64,000 nt of DNA from Cryomorpha sp963836915 (GTDB taxonomy: Bacteria; Bacteroidota; Bacteroidia; Flavobacteriales_D; Cryomorphaceae), in contig CAWILH010000002.1 of NCBI GenBank assembly GCA_963836915.1, positions 2,542,001 through 2,606,000 of the forward strand, written 5' to 3'. Under the pieces are notes generated by a model. The model was not told the DNA's origin. It searched no databases and was given only the letters and a program-made list of their open reading frames with translations. The position numbers and the translations under genes are program-made. Of this stretch, positions 19,025-28,548 are shown piece after piece. Within the stretch, counting starts at the first letter, position 1; each line of letters begins with the position of its first letter.

Positions 19025-19593
19025 TTCCGTCTCAAGAGTGAAATAGAGATAATGAGTATTGATCCTATCACACATGCCCCGATTAGAAATAATCGATCAC
19101 CTATGTGTATGCTAAAAGGAAGTATCGAGTTCTCTTCAGAGTTTTTCGTATCGCTTCTACCATTATCATACCCGATAAAGACTACTTTTTCAATGTCATT
19201 TTTAAAGTGAAATTCACTTTTTAAAACCTTTTTAATACTATCAAGAGAGTGCCTTTCATGAAGAATCTGATTTCCAAAAAGGTAGGGCTCTCGAACGGTA
19301 GTTCGTTCAGCCGATTTTGTGCCGCTCTGCTCAAGTTGATTTTCGTGAACACTGGTAACAATCGTTACGGATCCATCTTCATTGTATATTAAGCTGTCAA
19401 TCCTTGTATTGTATTGATAATCGAAAGTCGGCAATCCGAAATTGGAGTTTTGCAAACCAAAGTCGTCATTGCCGAGAGCTTTGCTGAACGATTCCGAAGT
19501 TCCGCTATGGCTTTTGTGGGCAATGAGCTTGGTTTGACAAAACACAGCTTCGGAAAAAAAAATTGAAAGAAAAATGAGAATAGAAGTTTTCAT
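19009..19593 (-). CDS. Hypothetical exported protein with C-terminal membrane anchor
   Basis: From ATG 19593 the protein has 194 residues. It begins with a signal peptide (MKTSILIFLSIFFSEAVFCQ) and ends with one hydrophobic helix followed by a basic tail (SLLRRKCLRI), so most of it should face the periplasm. I do not recognise a family. An upstream in-frame start at 19665 is less likely because the signal peptide begins at 19593. It overlaps the DoxX-like gene by 16 bases. Confidence 0.6.
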   Translation of the reverse strand: MKTSILIFLSIFFSEAVFCQTKLIAHKSHSGTSESFSKALGNDDFGLQNSNFGLPTFDYQYNTRIDSLIYNEDGSVTIVTSVHENQLEQSGTKSAERTTVREPYLFGNQILHERHSLDSIKKVLKSEFHFKNDIEKVVFIGYDNGRSDTKNSEENSILPFSIHIGDRLFLIGACVIGSILIISISLLRRKCLRI

Positions 19594-20287
19594 AAGCAGG
19601 ATTTCAGTAGTGTTATTTTTATAGTTTAAAAATCCTGTACTCCATAAACCATGCCTTGAAGGCAATCATACAAATTCTTATTTATAAGGAGCCGTCCAAG
19701 CACTATGGGCATTGAGAAAAGCAAAATACACTTCCTGCCTGATAACCGCTCACAATACTCGAAATTTATAGACTAAATGAATAACTGGACGATCTCAACG
19801 CAACCAAAATGCTACTGTACAGCATCTGAAAATATTTTGTCATTTTACATAAGAGAACTTAATGAGAGTCTGTCCAAAAAGTCGGGTGGCTGGAGCAAAG
19901 GGTTCGATAGCAACGCGCGCAGTTTTAAAAATCAAGGAGCCCAGCCCGGGCGGGATGACTGTCATGCCGCAATAGCTTGATCTTAGATTTTTAGAACAAG
20001 TGAAAGGCAGATAGTGGACTCTCTGGACAGACACTAATGAGTCACGAAATAAACCACAATCCGAAAATTATAGAGTAAACCTAAAATTTCCTGCGATGAA
20101 AAACCGATTTCAACTGGAGCTTGCTACTTATGGTGATTTGCCACACTGGCTGTATCCGGAATCTCAAAAAAAACTCTGTATTTCGTAGATGTCTAAGCTC
20201 AATCCCAAAAACAAATAATCAGCTCCTTCCTTCTGATAATAGCAAAGCCGATGTCTGGATATCCTGTCTAAAAAGTATATTAGCGGT
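19594..20287. other. Intergenic region containing a MITE-like element
   Basis: About 690 bases with no supported gene. The only recognisable feature is the MITE-like repeat at 19864-20035, listed separately. Confidence 0.45.
19864..20035. repeat. MITE-like element, copy 1
   Basis: Shares its ends and interior with the element at 28264-28420 (common stretches include GTCGGGTGGCTGGA and TTCGATAGCAACGCGCGC). The ends are inverted: AGTCTGTCC near 19867 and GGACAGACAC near 20025. It has no coding capacity. About 15 bases near the middle are GC-rich insertions absent from copy 2. The mobilising transposase is not in this window. Confidence 0.75.
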
Positions 20288-20809
20288 ATGAAAATGATTC
20301 AACTGGTACGTTGGGTGACGATTGTGCCGATTATGGCAATGGCACTTTCGGCTTGCAGTGCGGAGCTCGATATTGAGACTGTAGAGATGGAGCTCGAGCT
20401 CACCGGCGATATGCTCTTCGAAGGTTCCAACACACTCCAGTATTCCGGAGCCGATCAGCTGACCGAAGCGGCCGGTCTAGCCGGGGTTGCCGAAGGCACC
20501 GTAAAAGCGGTGCACGTTGATATAGCAACGATCGAACTCCGCGGTGCATCACGCGAAATCACTGAGAGCCTGCTGCTTCAAATCGTAAGCGACAATAAGG
20601 AGCTTGTTACGATAGGGACTTTGAACCCACTTCCCAAAGGTGACCTGCTCACGCTCACCCTCGCCGAAGACCCCGAAATATTGCCTTACCTGAAAGATTC
20701 AGGAACGACCTGGGTGCTCGATCTGAACATCACAGAAGACCATATGGATGAACTTATCATCACCGCCAAGGTGCAGCTCCGTGTGGAATCCCTTGCAAAC
20801 AAAAACTAA
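20288..20809 (+). CDS. Hypothetical lipoprotein
   Basis: A 173-residue protein with a signal peptide ending in the lipobox LSAC, so it should be lipid anchored at residue 23. The rest is acidic and predicted to be beta-rich. I do not recognise a family. It is followed after ten bases by the DUF2147 gene on the same strand, so the two are probably cotranscribed and act in the envelope. Confidence 0.7.
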   Translation: MKMIQLVRWVTIVPIMAMALSACSAELDIETVEMELELTGDMLFEGSNTLQYSGADQLTEAAGLAGVAEGTVKAVHVDIATIELRGASREITESLLLQIVSDNKELVTIGTLNPLPKGDLLTLTLAEDPEILPYLKDSGTTWVLDLNITEDHMDELIITAKVQLRVESLANKN

Positions 20810-20819
20810 ATTTCTAACT

Positions 20820-21278
20820 ATGAAATTCAACTTCTTTCTCGGATTTATAGCCCTTTTATTCTTCTCTTTCTCTGATGCTTCGGGGCCGGGCACTGAAGAC
20901 AAATTGATCGGTGTATGGCAACCGAGCGATGGAAGAAGCTATGTAAAGATTGATAAAATCGGCAATAAGTTTTACGGGCGTGTGGTTTGGCTCAAAGAGC
21001 CCAACGAAGATAATGGTGAACCCAGGGTAGATGTGAACAATCCCGATGAAGCCCTGCGGGCGACGCCCCTAAAAGGTTATAGGGTAATGAAAGACTTGGT
21101 GTACAATGCCGAAGAAAACATCTGGGAAGACGGTACCATCTATGACCCGAAAAACGGCAACACCTACAATTGCAAAATCGTACTCACAAGCGATAACCAG
21201 ATAGAAGTGCGCGGCTACGTGGGCACAGCGGTCTTTGGGCGAACCGATGTCTGGACCCGCCTGGTAAAAAAGCAGTAG
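20820..21278 (+). CDS. DUF2147 family exported protein
   Basis: From ATG 20820 the protein has 152 residues with a signal peptide. The body matches DUF2147: IGVWQPSDGRSYVKI near the N-terminus, then GTIYDPKNGNTYNCKI and LEVRGY-like (IEVRGYVGTAVFGRTDVW) strands, a lipocalin-like beta-barrel. Function is unknown; some members are linked to envelope or signal molecules. The frame is open 24 codons further upstream, overlapping the lipoprotein, which is a shadow. Confidence 0.85.
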   Translation: MKFNFFLGFIALLFFSFSDASGPGTEDKLIGVWQPSDGRSYVKIDKIGNKFYGRVVWLKEPNEDNGEPRVDVNNPDEALRATPLKGYRVMKDLVYNAEENIWEDGTIYDPKNGNTYNCKIVLTSDNQIEVRGYVGTAVFGRTDVWTRLVKKQ

Positions 21279-21283
21279 CACAT

Positions 21284-22378
21284 TTATGGACTCGTATAGG
21301 CAATACCAACTGTAAAATACATCTGGTTAGCCAGCTCGTTTTCTATAAAATAGGGTTTGTCATTGCCAAAAAAACGCAAAAAATCACCGCCTTCGTCCAA
21401 GTCGAAACTGTAGTTGATGCGGTATCCCGTTTCGGCGTAGAGCCAGAAAAATCCTGAAATCTGCCTTTGGTAGATCAGGCCTGTCCTTATTTCAGACCTT
21501 CTCAATTCCACGGCCTGCGCCGCGATGAGCTCGTTGACCTGCGGGGCGTAAGAATCGGCATTTTCTGTCCAATCATTCAGCGCGTAAGTGGCGCCGATCA
21601 CGTTAAACCCACCCATAAGCAGGCTTTTCGAATTGAAGCGGTAGCGCAGGTAGGCCCGCGAAGGCACCACGGCTTCTATTCCCCATTTTTGATTCTGGAA
21701 GGTGTGGTAGTAGTAGATGATGGGCACATAATTAAGCGCTCCGCCGAGGTAGGTTCTAGAAATTCCGAAAGCAACCATCAAGCGGTCATTGGGCTTCCAG
21801 CCATAGAGCAAAGCCGCTGGAAGGCGCAGGGTATTTTCTACCTGAATATTGTTGAGCGCATAATCCCCGTTCAGCTCAAACCCGAATTGGCCGAGCAAAA
21901 AGTTCTTCTCGTTCAGTGGTTTGAACACCGTGAAAAGCGCACCCATGCGGGTCAGGCCATTCTTGTTCAGCGTTTCCAAAAGGGGGTGCCCATTTGATCC
22001 TGATATACCGTAGAATTGCCGCTGAAACACGAGGTTAAAATTGATAAGCAGGTTATTTCTGGAAATGATCGGCAGGTTTGTGGTCAAGGCCAAACCTTGG
22101 TTTTGCTCAATGCTGGCCTGATCGGAGATGTCTATATTTTGAATTGCCACGGGCGTTCCGGCCGCAATGCTGTGCTCGGGCATAAAATCGTAAAATCCAC
22201 CAACAAGGGTGGTCGGCGACTGGCCGAGTACCTTGTTGTTGCAAAAGGATTTGGCCGGTTCCGTTGCCAACTCAAAATCCGAGAAATCAAAATCTTCTTC
22301 TACATAGGTAGTATCTTCTTGCGCGAAGAGCGCTGCCTGCATCAATGTGCAAAAAGTGAAAAGCAGTATTTTATTCAT
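21284..22378 (-). CDS. DUF6268-like outer-membrane beta-barrel protein
   Basis: From ATG 22378 the protein has 364 residues with a signal peptide (MNKILLFTFCTLMQAALFAQ). The rest is an alternating pattern typical of an outer-membrane barrel, for example YRINYSFDLDEGGDF and the closing strand MYFTVGIAYTSP. It resembles DUF6268. It converges with the DUF2147 gene five bases away. A decayed barrel fragment lies just upstream (22495-22663). Role unknown, possibly a channel. Confidence 0.7.
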   Translation of the reverse strand: MNKILLFTFCTLMQAALFAQEDTTYVEEDFDFSDFELATEPAKSFCNNKVLGQSPTTLVGGFYDFMPEHSIAAGTPVAIQNIDISDQASIEQNQGLALTTNLPIISRNNLLINFNLVFQRQFYGISGSNGHPLLETLNKNGLTRMGALFTVFKPLNEKNFLLGQFGFELNGDYALNNIQVENTLRLPAALLYGWKPNDRLMVAFGISRTYLGGALNYVPIIYYYHTFQNQKWGIEAVVPSRAYLRYRFNSKSLLMGGFNVIGATYALNDWTENADSYAPQVNELIAAQAVELRRSEIRTGLIYQRQISGFFWLYAETGYRINYSFDLDEGGDFLRFFGNDKPYFIENELANQMYFTVGIAYTSP

Positions 22379-22494
22379 GTTTGGTGCATGACGTAATATA
22401 TCGCGAATGTACGTCAAGATGCGATAAAGTGGGCTGGTTTTTATCACAAGAGTCCGGATTTTTACGCAAATACTGTGAGGGTTTTCGGCTCCTG

Positions 22495-22663
22495 TCAAAA
22501 CACCGCGCTCAACCCGAAGGAGAATAGCCGCTTACGGTCGTCGGCTGGCGCCATAATAGTGAATTGGAGAAATTTGAAACGAGAAATGTTTTCGGTTGGC
22601 GCGCCAGATATTGGCATCAGCCCGAAAGTCGAGCCTTAAAACCATCCGTCGGGGATTAAAATC
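22495..22663 (-). pseudogene. Remnant of an outer-membrane barrel gene
   Basis: Two overlapping minus-strand frames give a barrel-like end: RADANIWRANRKHFSFQISP in one, then ADDRKRLFSFGLSAVF and a TGA at 22497-22495 in the other. The final phenylalanine and alternating pattern are typical of a last barrel strand. The frames join only if about one base is changed near 22546. No upstream part of the gene is found, so it is a short relic, possibly of a relative of the neighbouring barrel. Confidence 0.5.
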
Positions 22664-22823
22664 TCAAGTGAAGAAATAAGGATTCGCTGCAAGATCACCG
22701 GCTACGAAAACTCCGCTTAATGACTATTCGCCATCAGCCATGTGTCAAAAAACAGCCGTCGGAAGCAGGGTATATTTTGGCGGAAGCCTAAGCAGCACAG
22801 GTATTTGCCACAAGGCCGGGCAA

Positions 22824-24698
22824 TCAATACACAGAGATATGGATTGCCTGATTTCCTTTTCTGAAAGCTTGCCCTTTTTTGACTATGAAGCGCTGTTGGA
22901 TCTGGGGGTTCAGCAATTGATCGACGTAATTGTCTATGGTGCCCTTCTCTACCGATACCGTCGCGCCATACGTGATGGCCTCGTCGAGATAGGCGTAGAT
23001 GAGTTTGCGAAATTCTTGCTTGAAAAGCCTGCTGGACACAAAGAGATCAGCACCTTCAATCTGGCTTCCCGTGACGGCAATTACGCCGATCACATCATCC
23101 TGACCATCAAACACCCCTTCAAAAAAACTCACATATTCCTGCTCTTGGTCTCTGAAGCTCCTGTTATTTGCATGCGCGGTGTAGGCATCGGTCGAGCTGC
23201 TCACCCCATCTTTTTTATTAGACTTTGACACTTCGCTCCAAACGTCCTGTTGGCTCCCACTGTGGTCAATAATATCCCTTAAATGCTCATTGGCCATGCC
23301 GTAGTATTCGGTAAATTTAGTGCCGTCGCTTTCGATCTTCCACCGCCCTTTTTCGACACAGTATACCGGCAGTTTTGCCTGCCCGCTATTCGGTGCAATG
23401 AGCATATCGCTGGCCACTACCCGATCCTGCTTTCCACCTATCAGAATCTCTCCAGACATGAGAAAGAGTGTATCTGCAGACAGGTTTCTCACCAACAAAG
23501 TATTTACCTTGCCGCTCCTGTTGATCTCATTGATGGCCACCTTATCGGCATCTATCGCTTCCTGCAAGGAAATATAGTATCCCATATTCCCCAATACGCG
23601 CCTGAAATTATCCTTGGCCCTGACCGGCACCAGCCTGAGATTTTTGTACGTGTAATTACTGGCGTTACTAAAGTCTACGGTCAAATAATCCAAATTAAAG
23701 GGAAACAGATCGCCATCCACACGGCCGAAATTGGCCGAGAGTGCACTGGGTATGATAAGGTCTATTTTCTGTGTCGGGCACCGCAAACTTTGCATCAGAT
23801 ACCTATAGTAGGTGTCATCGGCGTTTCCCCTTGAGAAGTTTTGAAGGTTGAGCAAGACTTCCAATTGGTCAAAATCGATACTTCTGTGAAGCGACACAGT
23901 GATATTGGCTTCTCCTTTTTCATTTGTAAAATAGTTCTTGAGTTGGTCGCGCTGCGGCAAATACGTAACCACCAATGGGATTTTGGCAATGGGCAGGTTA
24001 TTCTGGTCTTCGGCGGTGATCACCAAAAGTTTATTTTCATTCCTTGATGAAAAATTGATGGTATTCAAATTGGGCACAAGATTGATTTCATCCAATAGGC
24101 GCTGCAATTGGGTATAGCTCTCAATGGCCAGGAAAATGGTGTTGCCTTTATAATTCACTTCAATATTCTCTCCCCAATAGGCTTTGATAGCGAGCAGGGA
24201 TTGCAAATAAAAATCGATGGCGGTCACATAGTTCTTGGTCATTTCGGCATCCTGCGCTTTCTCGAAGAATTGAAGCGCCATCTTCTGCGCCTTCTCACGG
24301 TTCCGCTCTTTCTGGCTGGCATATTCTGTCTTCAAAATCCGGTAATAAACCCAGTAAGTTTCTTCTTCTTCGTAGGTTCCTGCAAGCTCCAGATTCTCAA
24401 TTTCATCGGCCACTGTAGACATGATGGTCGATTCAAACTCTTCCTTGAAAGTACCGTTCTTATCCAGCTGATTTAAGATGGATACCCCTTGGATGGTAAC
24501 CCGAATTTCGCTCAATAAATCATTGAGGGCATTCCGTTTTGCAATCTTTTGAAAACTTGAATTGTTCTTGGCCGCTGGAGCAACCCCGATATAATACAAG
24601 GGGTCATTGGGTCGGCTGGAAACCCACTCGGGCGTTTGCGCGATGGCCAAATTAATTGTGAGCAAGACACAAAACAAAAACCCAGATATTCTTTTCAT
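22824..24698 (-). CDS. Secreted LPP20-like / ARPP-1 domain protein
   Basis: From ATG 24698 the protein has 624 residues and a signal peptide (MKRISGFLFCVLLTINLAIA). Residues 20-150 resemble the LPP20 lipoprotein domain (PEWVSSRPNDPLYYIGVAPA). A middle part is repeat- or Ig-like. The last third matches the ARPP-1 domain: LLVRNLSADTLFLMSGEI, GGKQDRVV and YCVEKGRW. ARPP-1 was named from association with ADP-ribosylglycohydrolase and rhodanese-phosphatase proteins; its role is unknown. An exported fusion with LPP20 is unusual to my knowledge. No partner gene is nearby. Confidence 0.7.
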   Translation of the reverse strand: MKRISGFLFCVLLTINLAIAQTPEWVSSRPNDPLYYIGVAPAAKNNSSFQKIAKRNALNDLLSEIRVTIQGVSILNQLDKNGTFKEEFESTIMSTVADEIENLELAGTYEEEETYWVYYRILKTEYASQKERNREKAQKMALQFFEKAQDAEMTKNYVTAIDFYLQSLLAIKAYWGENIEVNYKGNTIFLAIESYTQLQRLLDEINLVPNLNTINFSSRNENKLLVITAEDQNNLPIAKIPLVVTYLPQRDQLKNYFTNEKGEANITVSLHRSIDFDQLEVLLNLQNFSRGNADDTYYRYLMQSLRCPTQKIDLIIPSALSANFGRVDGDLFPFNLDYLTVDFSNASNYTYKNLRLVPVRAKDNFRRVLGNMGYYISLQEAIDADKVAINEINRSGKVNTLLVRNLSADTLFLMSGEILIGGKQDRVVASDMLIAPNSGQAKLPVYCVEKGRWKIESDGTKFTEYYGMANEHLRDIIDHSGSQQDVWSEVSKSNKKDGVSSSTDAYTAHANNRSFRDQEQEYVSFFEGVFDGQDDVIGVIAVTGSQIEGADLFVSSRLFKQEFRKLIYAYLDEAITYGATVSVEKGTIDNYVDQLLNPQIQQRFIVKKGQAFRKGNQAIHISVY

Positions 24699-25153
24699 AA
24701 GGTAAATGGTTATTAATGCAGTGAATTTGCATTTGACCAATATTCTTGCCAAAAGAGACCTTGATCGGGAACATCACTGAAACGGCCATATATATATAAC
24801 CTTGATCTTAATTTCAATTCGAATTCAAAACATCTGTTTTTCAGCAAGTTACCATTAAATGGAGTGGCCTATGGAAAGTTCAAATTTGAACGCGAACCGA
24901 AAGCATAAAATTTTGAATTCACAGGATTAATACTCTGATTTTCAAAATAATCTGCCGCGTTCCATATTCTTGCTTCAGCACGGCAAAGCTTTAACAATAA
25001 GCCTTAGAGATCGCCACTTATTAACATCTTAATTCCCGGATTGGAGCCGAGCTGGTTTATAAATTCTTTTTGAGACCGAATTCACAGGATATCTCTGTAA
25101 ATCGAAGCAAGCGACTTTAAGTTCCCTTAAATTAATATTTATAATTTTCGCTC
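24699..25153. other. Intergenic region with one copy of a dispersed repeat
   Basis: About 455 bases, no supported gene. Bases 24892-24991 resemble 31598-31695 (shared AAGCAT, TTTGAATTCAC and CCGCGTT blocks), so this looks like a degenerate dispersed repeat. Confidence 0.4.
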
Positions 25154-25432
25154 ATGAAACTGCTTCCACTCCTATTCTCCATTCTGGTTCTAGCCTTCGC
25201 TTCCTGCCTCAAAGAATCAAGTGAGCTCGCAGAAACCACCACTTCATTCTCATCGACAATAGACGGAGAGCTTCATCATTTCCAAAGAGCGAAAGCCTCG
25301 ATCAAACGGGAAAACTGTGTTCCCTTTTTAAAAGAAATTTCTGCCGCCATCGGATCTGATGGTCCGATGATCAAACCATTGAATTTTCCTATTTACGGAG
25401 ATTTGTATCTCAATCTGATTGAACTGATATGA
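25154..25432 (+). CDS. Small hypothetical lipoprotein
   Basis: A 92-residue protein with a signal sequence ending in the lipobox FASC, so residue 18 would be lipidated. No family is recognised and the C-terminus ends without obvious structure, so it may be a truncated gene. It stands alone between an ARPP-1 gene on the other strand and a membrane glycosyltransferase-like gene. Confidence 0.45.
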   Translation: MKLLPLLFSILVLAFASCLKESSELAETTTSFSSTIDGELHHFQRAKASIKRENCVPFLKEISAAIGSDGPMIKPLNFPIYGDLYLNLIELI

Positions 25433-25674
25433 CCATAATTTTCAGTATATCTTATGGAGTAAATCATTCTGAGTCTTGGATAAATACGCTATGTGCCGGC
25501 GCGGAGCAACTTAGGATAGAGCAATTTTCTGCCCACGCCATTTCAGAGAACCTAAGGGATTTATTGCTGGAAATAGATCGGATTCCATTGCAATCACCGA
25601 TATGAATTTCAACAATATCCCAATAATCACTATGAATTTTTGAAGTCTTGGTCAAACTCAAATTTTAGCGGGAG

Positions 25675-26931
25675 ATGAAGGATAATATTATTTTGAGCGT
25701 CATTGCGACCGTGAACGTTATCATCTTCTATTCCCTTTCGGGAATAGAAGACTTCGTATTCAATTTTATACCGCCAGATACGCTCACATACATTGAAGCA
25801 TCAGAGCTGCTCTTTGATTCTTTAAAACCCCATCCCACAAGACCACTTTGCTACGCCTTTTTATCTGGATTGCCGAAACTATTCGATCCCCACCTTACCA
25901 CTTTCCAATATATTGGCTTCGGGATAGTACTCAATGCTGCTGCTTGGCTTGGATCAATCATTCTGTTCCATAAAACACTTAGACTTTATTTCTCCCGTAA
26001 ACTGTCTTTCCTATTCGGCTTAATTCCGATTTTTCTCTTCGGTGGCATCGCGAATATTTTCAATATGCTGACTGAGTCTCTTGCCTTATTTATCTTGACT
26101 TCAATAGCTTACTACATACTTAGGTATGATCAAAAAAAGAAAATTGACGCTTTATTGATTGCTGCGGCGCTCCTGAATCTGCTCATTTTGATACGTCCAG
26201 GATTCGTATATGCAGCGCTGCTCGGTTCTACCGCAGTGATCATAGTTATGGCAAGAAATACTTTAATGAAGTATAGCAAAACCTGCATTAGCTTATTCGT
26301 AATCTCTATACTTTCCATTGCGATTCAAAATGCAGCGATGTACAGAGAGTATGGGAAACTAAGCACTTCATTTATAGGCAAAATAACTTGGTACCAATAC
26401 CTAGGAGCTGAAACGTACGCTTCGGTCAAAGAATTACCTTTTGACGCAGTGCAAGAAAGGAGAACAGAACTCCTGTCAATGCTAACCATCCAAGAAAAAA
26501 TCGAACGCTGCGATGATGATATAAAATCTTTGGTGAGCTCTCATCCAACTGTCGTGCTCAGAGAATGGGGCGGCAATATTACCGAGAACAGTACGGCGGG
26601 ATCTGCACTCTTATTATTGATCAAACAGAAAAGCACAAAGCCGTTTGAGGCAGATGTTTCTGGCTTGCTCTATGCCGCTACAAAAATTCAAAACATTCTT
26701 TTTACCCTAATATTTCTGGCATCTGCAGCCCTAATACTGATCGATCTGCCCAAGCTCAGACCGGCTCTAATACTTCTCGCCTCGATGATATCCTATGTCA
26801 TGCTAACTTCAGGTATCTCGTTCAGACAAGGCGATCGGTTCCACTATATTCTTTATCCATTGATACTCATTCTCTTCCTGATCTTGGTAAGAGATCGCAC
26901 CTGGGCACGATCATGGCTGCGAAAGCGGTAG
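25675..26931 (+). CDS. Polytopic membrane protein, GT-C glycosyltransferase-like
   Basis: A 418-residue protein with about ten membrane helices. The first loop contains an acidic pair region (IPPDTLTYIEASELLFDS) like the catalytic loop of GT-C glycosyltransferases (ArnT/PMT group), and hydrophobic segments continue to the basic C-terminus. Substrate and pathway cannot be inferred, but such enzymes transfer sugars from lipid carriers in the periplasm. It is the only such gene here, and the GT-C assignment is tentative. Confidence 0.5.
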   Translation: MKDNIILSVIATVNVIIFYSLSGIEDFVFNFIPPDTLTYIEASELLFDSLKPHPTRPLCYAFLSGLPKLFDPHLTTFQYIGFGIVLNAAAWLGSIILFHKTLRLYFSRKLSFLFGLIPIFLFGGIANIFNMLTESLALFILTSIAYYILRYDQKKKIDALLIAAALLNLLILIRPGFVYAALLGSTAVIIVMARNTLMKYSKTCISLFVISILSIAIQNAAMYREYGKLSTSFIGKITWYQYLGAETYASVKELPFDAVQERRTELLSMLTIQEKIERCDDDIKSLVSSHPTVVLREWGGNITENSTAGSALLLLIKQKSTKPFEADVSGLLYAATKIQNILFTLIFLASAALILIDLPKLRPALILLASMISYVMLTSGISFRQGDRFHYILYPLILILFLILVRDRTWARSWLRKR

Positions 26932-27009
26932 AACATTGACTTCGACATCAGTCTAGGAATCTCTACAAGTATTTCGTTGACGTCCAAAATTAATTTACTA
27001 TTTTCCGTT

Positions 27010-27777
27010 ATGTTTTTTAGAAAAATAGTTTTCACATCGTTCTTGATCATCTTCGGTTCGTCTATCGGAAATACGTTGAAGGCTCAAAAATACCAAGACG
27101 TGATCCTTATGAAGACCGCAAAAGTATTGCGGGGCACCATCACCGACAGCGTACCTGGCGAAACTGTGACCATAGCCCTTTACGACAGCATTTTTGTGAC
27201 GGTGCAAAGACCAGATATACATCTTATTACAAAAGAATTGTATAGGCCGACACGCCAAGAAGTAGAAAAGAAAAAAACGGAACGGACACGTCAAAAAAAC
27301 GATGAGAATCTTTATCGCGCAGTACTGGAAGCTGGCTATGGTTTTCCTATTGGCCTAGAAGATTATCGACAGTTTAAATTGAGCGTGTTCAACGGGGTCG
27401 GCCTGGAAGATACATTCTTTATGGGAGTCTCCGTCGGCTTGAGGCTTATTCCAGAAGTTGATGCCACAATAATCCCCATTACCTTCGATCTGAAAATAAT
27501 CCCGTTAAAATCAAAATATTCGCCAGTATTAGCCTTCGGTGGAGGGTTGAGCCTTCAGCCTAACCAGATGTGGGAGACAGCGAGCCCAGTTCTGCGCGGC
27601 GAACTGGGAGTGCGCATCGGTGGCGGAACTTCTTCGGCCATCATTCTTGGCTTGGGCTATGAAGAATATGATGTAATTCTGATGAGTGATAAATTCCTGT
27701 CTTTTTCGCCGACCACCAATAGAAAATTTTCTGGGAAACTGCAATGTGCCACTTTGAACTTCGCTTATATGTTTTAG
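27010..27777 (+). CDS. Predicted outer-membrane barrel protein
   Basis: From ATG 27010 the protein has 255 residues with a signal sequence (FLIIFGSSIGNTLKA). The N-terminal third includes a short carboxypeptidase-like or soluble region, and the rest is barrel-like ending CATLNFAYMF, with phenylalanine as the final residue. I do not recognise a specific family. An upstream in-frame start at 26977 is less likely. Confidence is limited to an exported envelope protein. Confidence 0.55.
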   Translation: MFFRKIVFTSFLIIFGSSIGNTLKAQKYQDVILMKTAKVLRGTITDSVPGETVTIALYDSIFVTVQRPDIHLITKELYRPTRQEVEKKKTERTRQKNDENLYRAVLEAGYGFPIGLEDYRQFKLSVFNGVGLEDTFFMGVSVGLRLIPEVDATIIPITFDLKIIPLKSKYSPVLAFGGGLSLQPNQMWETASPVLRGELGVRIGGGTSSAIILGLGYEEYDVILMSDKFLSFSPTTNRKFSGKLQCATLNFAYMF

Positions 27778-28263
27778 AAGATTAAACTGCTTGACATTCC
27801 GTATTCATTCAAACCCACGGTAGGGTAAGTCGACTTCATGCGGTTATGTGTAGAGCACAATATCCCACACGCACCGATACTAAAATCCAAACCAGCGAAC
27901 CGGTAAATTGACCAAAGGTATCGTAAGCGCAATTCTCACTAAATCGGCGAGCCATCCACATGGTATGAAAGTGCGCCTAGAAGATGGGTAGGTAGGCAGG
28001 ATGATGAAATTGCTTTAGACCTGAATTCCCTTTCGCTTCCCACCGATCCTTGCATTAATTCCCATCCTGGCGCTTGGCGCCGCTAGTGAACCCACCCTTC
28101 CGGAAAAGTCAAATCAACCGGCCGAGCGCGGCTGGAAAGGTGCACCATACTTGACATTCTTGCCTTGACCCAGACCTGAATACTTGACCGCCCTAACCAA
28201 TAAGCTTCTTTTGAATCTGAGCTCAATTCAGCTTCAGGTCATCCGTTTATAAATCTCTGATTC
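27778..28263. other. Intergenic region
   Basis: About 485 bases, no supported gene or recognisable signal. It lies just before MITE-like copy 2. Confidence 0.4.
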
Positions 28264-28420
28264 CTAATTAGAGTCTGTCAATACAGTCGGGTGGCTGGAT
28301 CAAAGAGTTCGATAGCAACGCGCGCGCAGTTCTAAAAATTAAGGAGTTGACATTGGTCATCGACTGTTTTTAGAACAAGTACAAGGCAGATAGCGGACTC
28401 TATGGACAGACACTAATTAG
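28264..28420. repeat. MITE-like element, copy 2
   Basis: A 157-bp element with 16-bp terminal inverted repeats, CTAATTAGAGTCTGTC (28264-28279) and the reverse complement CTAATTAGTGTCTGTC (28405-28420), differing at one base. Its interior matches the copy at 19864-20035. It has no coding capacity. Confidence 0.8.
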
Positions 28421-28548
28421 AACCTAATTCAGGTTTTGAGCTTCCTTTCAAACCGAAGGTTGAAGGAATAAAGTTTCAAAACATTGTTCACCTTTCGGTT
28501 TTCATTTCGATGCCCAAGAAATAATCGCTTCGAAATAATCTCAATACC

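Noticed and set aside
19905..19920. tRNA T-loop-like sequence GGTTCGATAG in the MITE
   Set aside because: No cloverleaf can be formed around it and the MITE ends bound the sequence.
25464..25661. Minus-strand 65-residue frame
   Set aside because: It lies between two plus-strand genes, with no domain or signal features.
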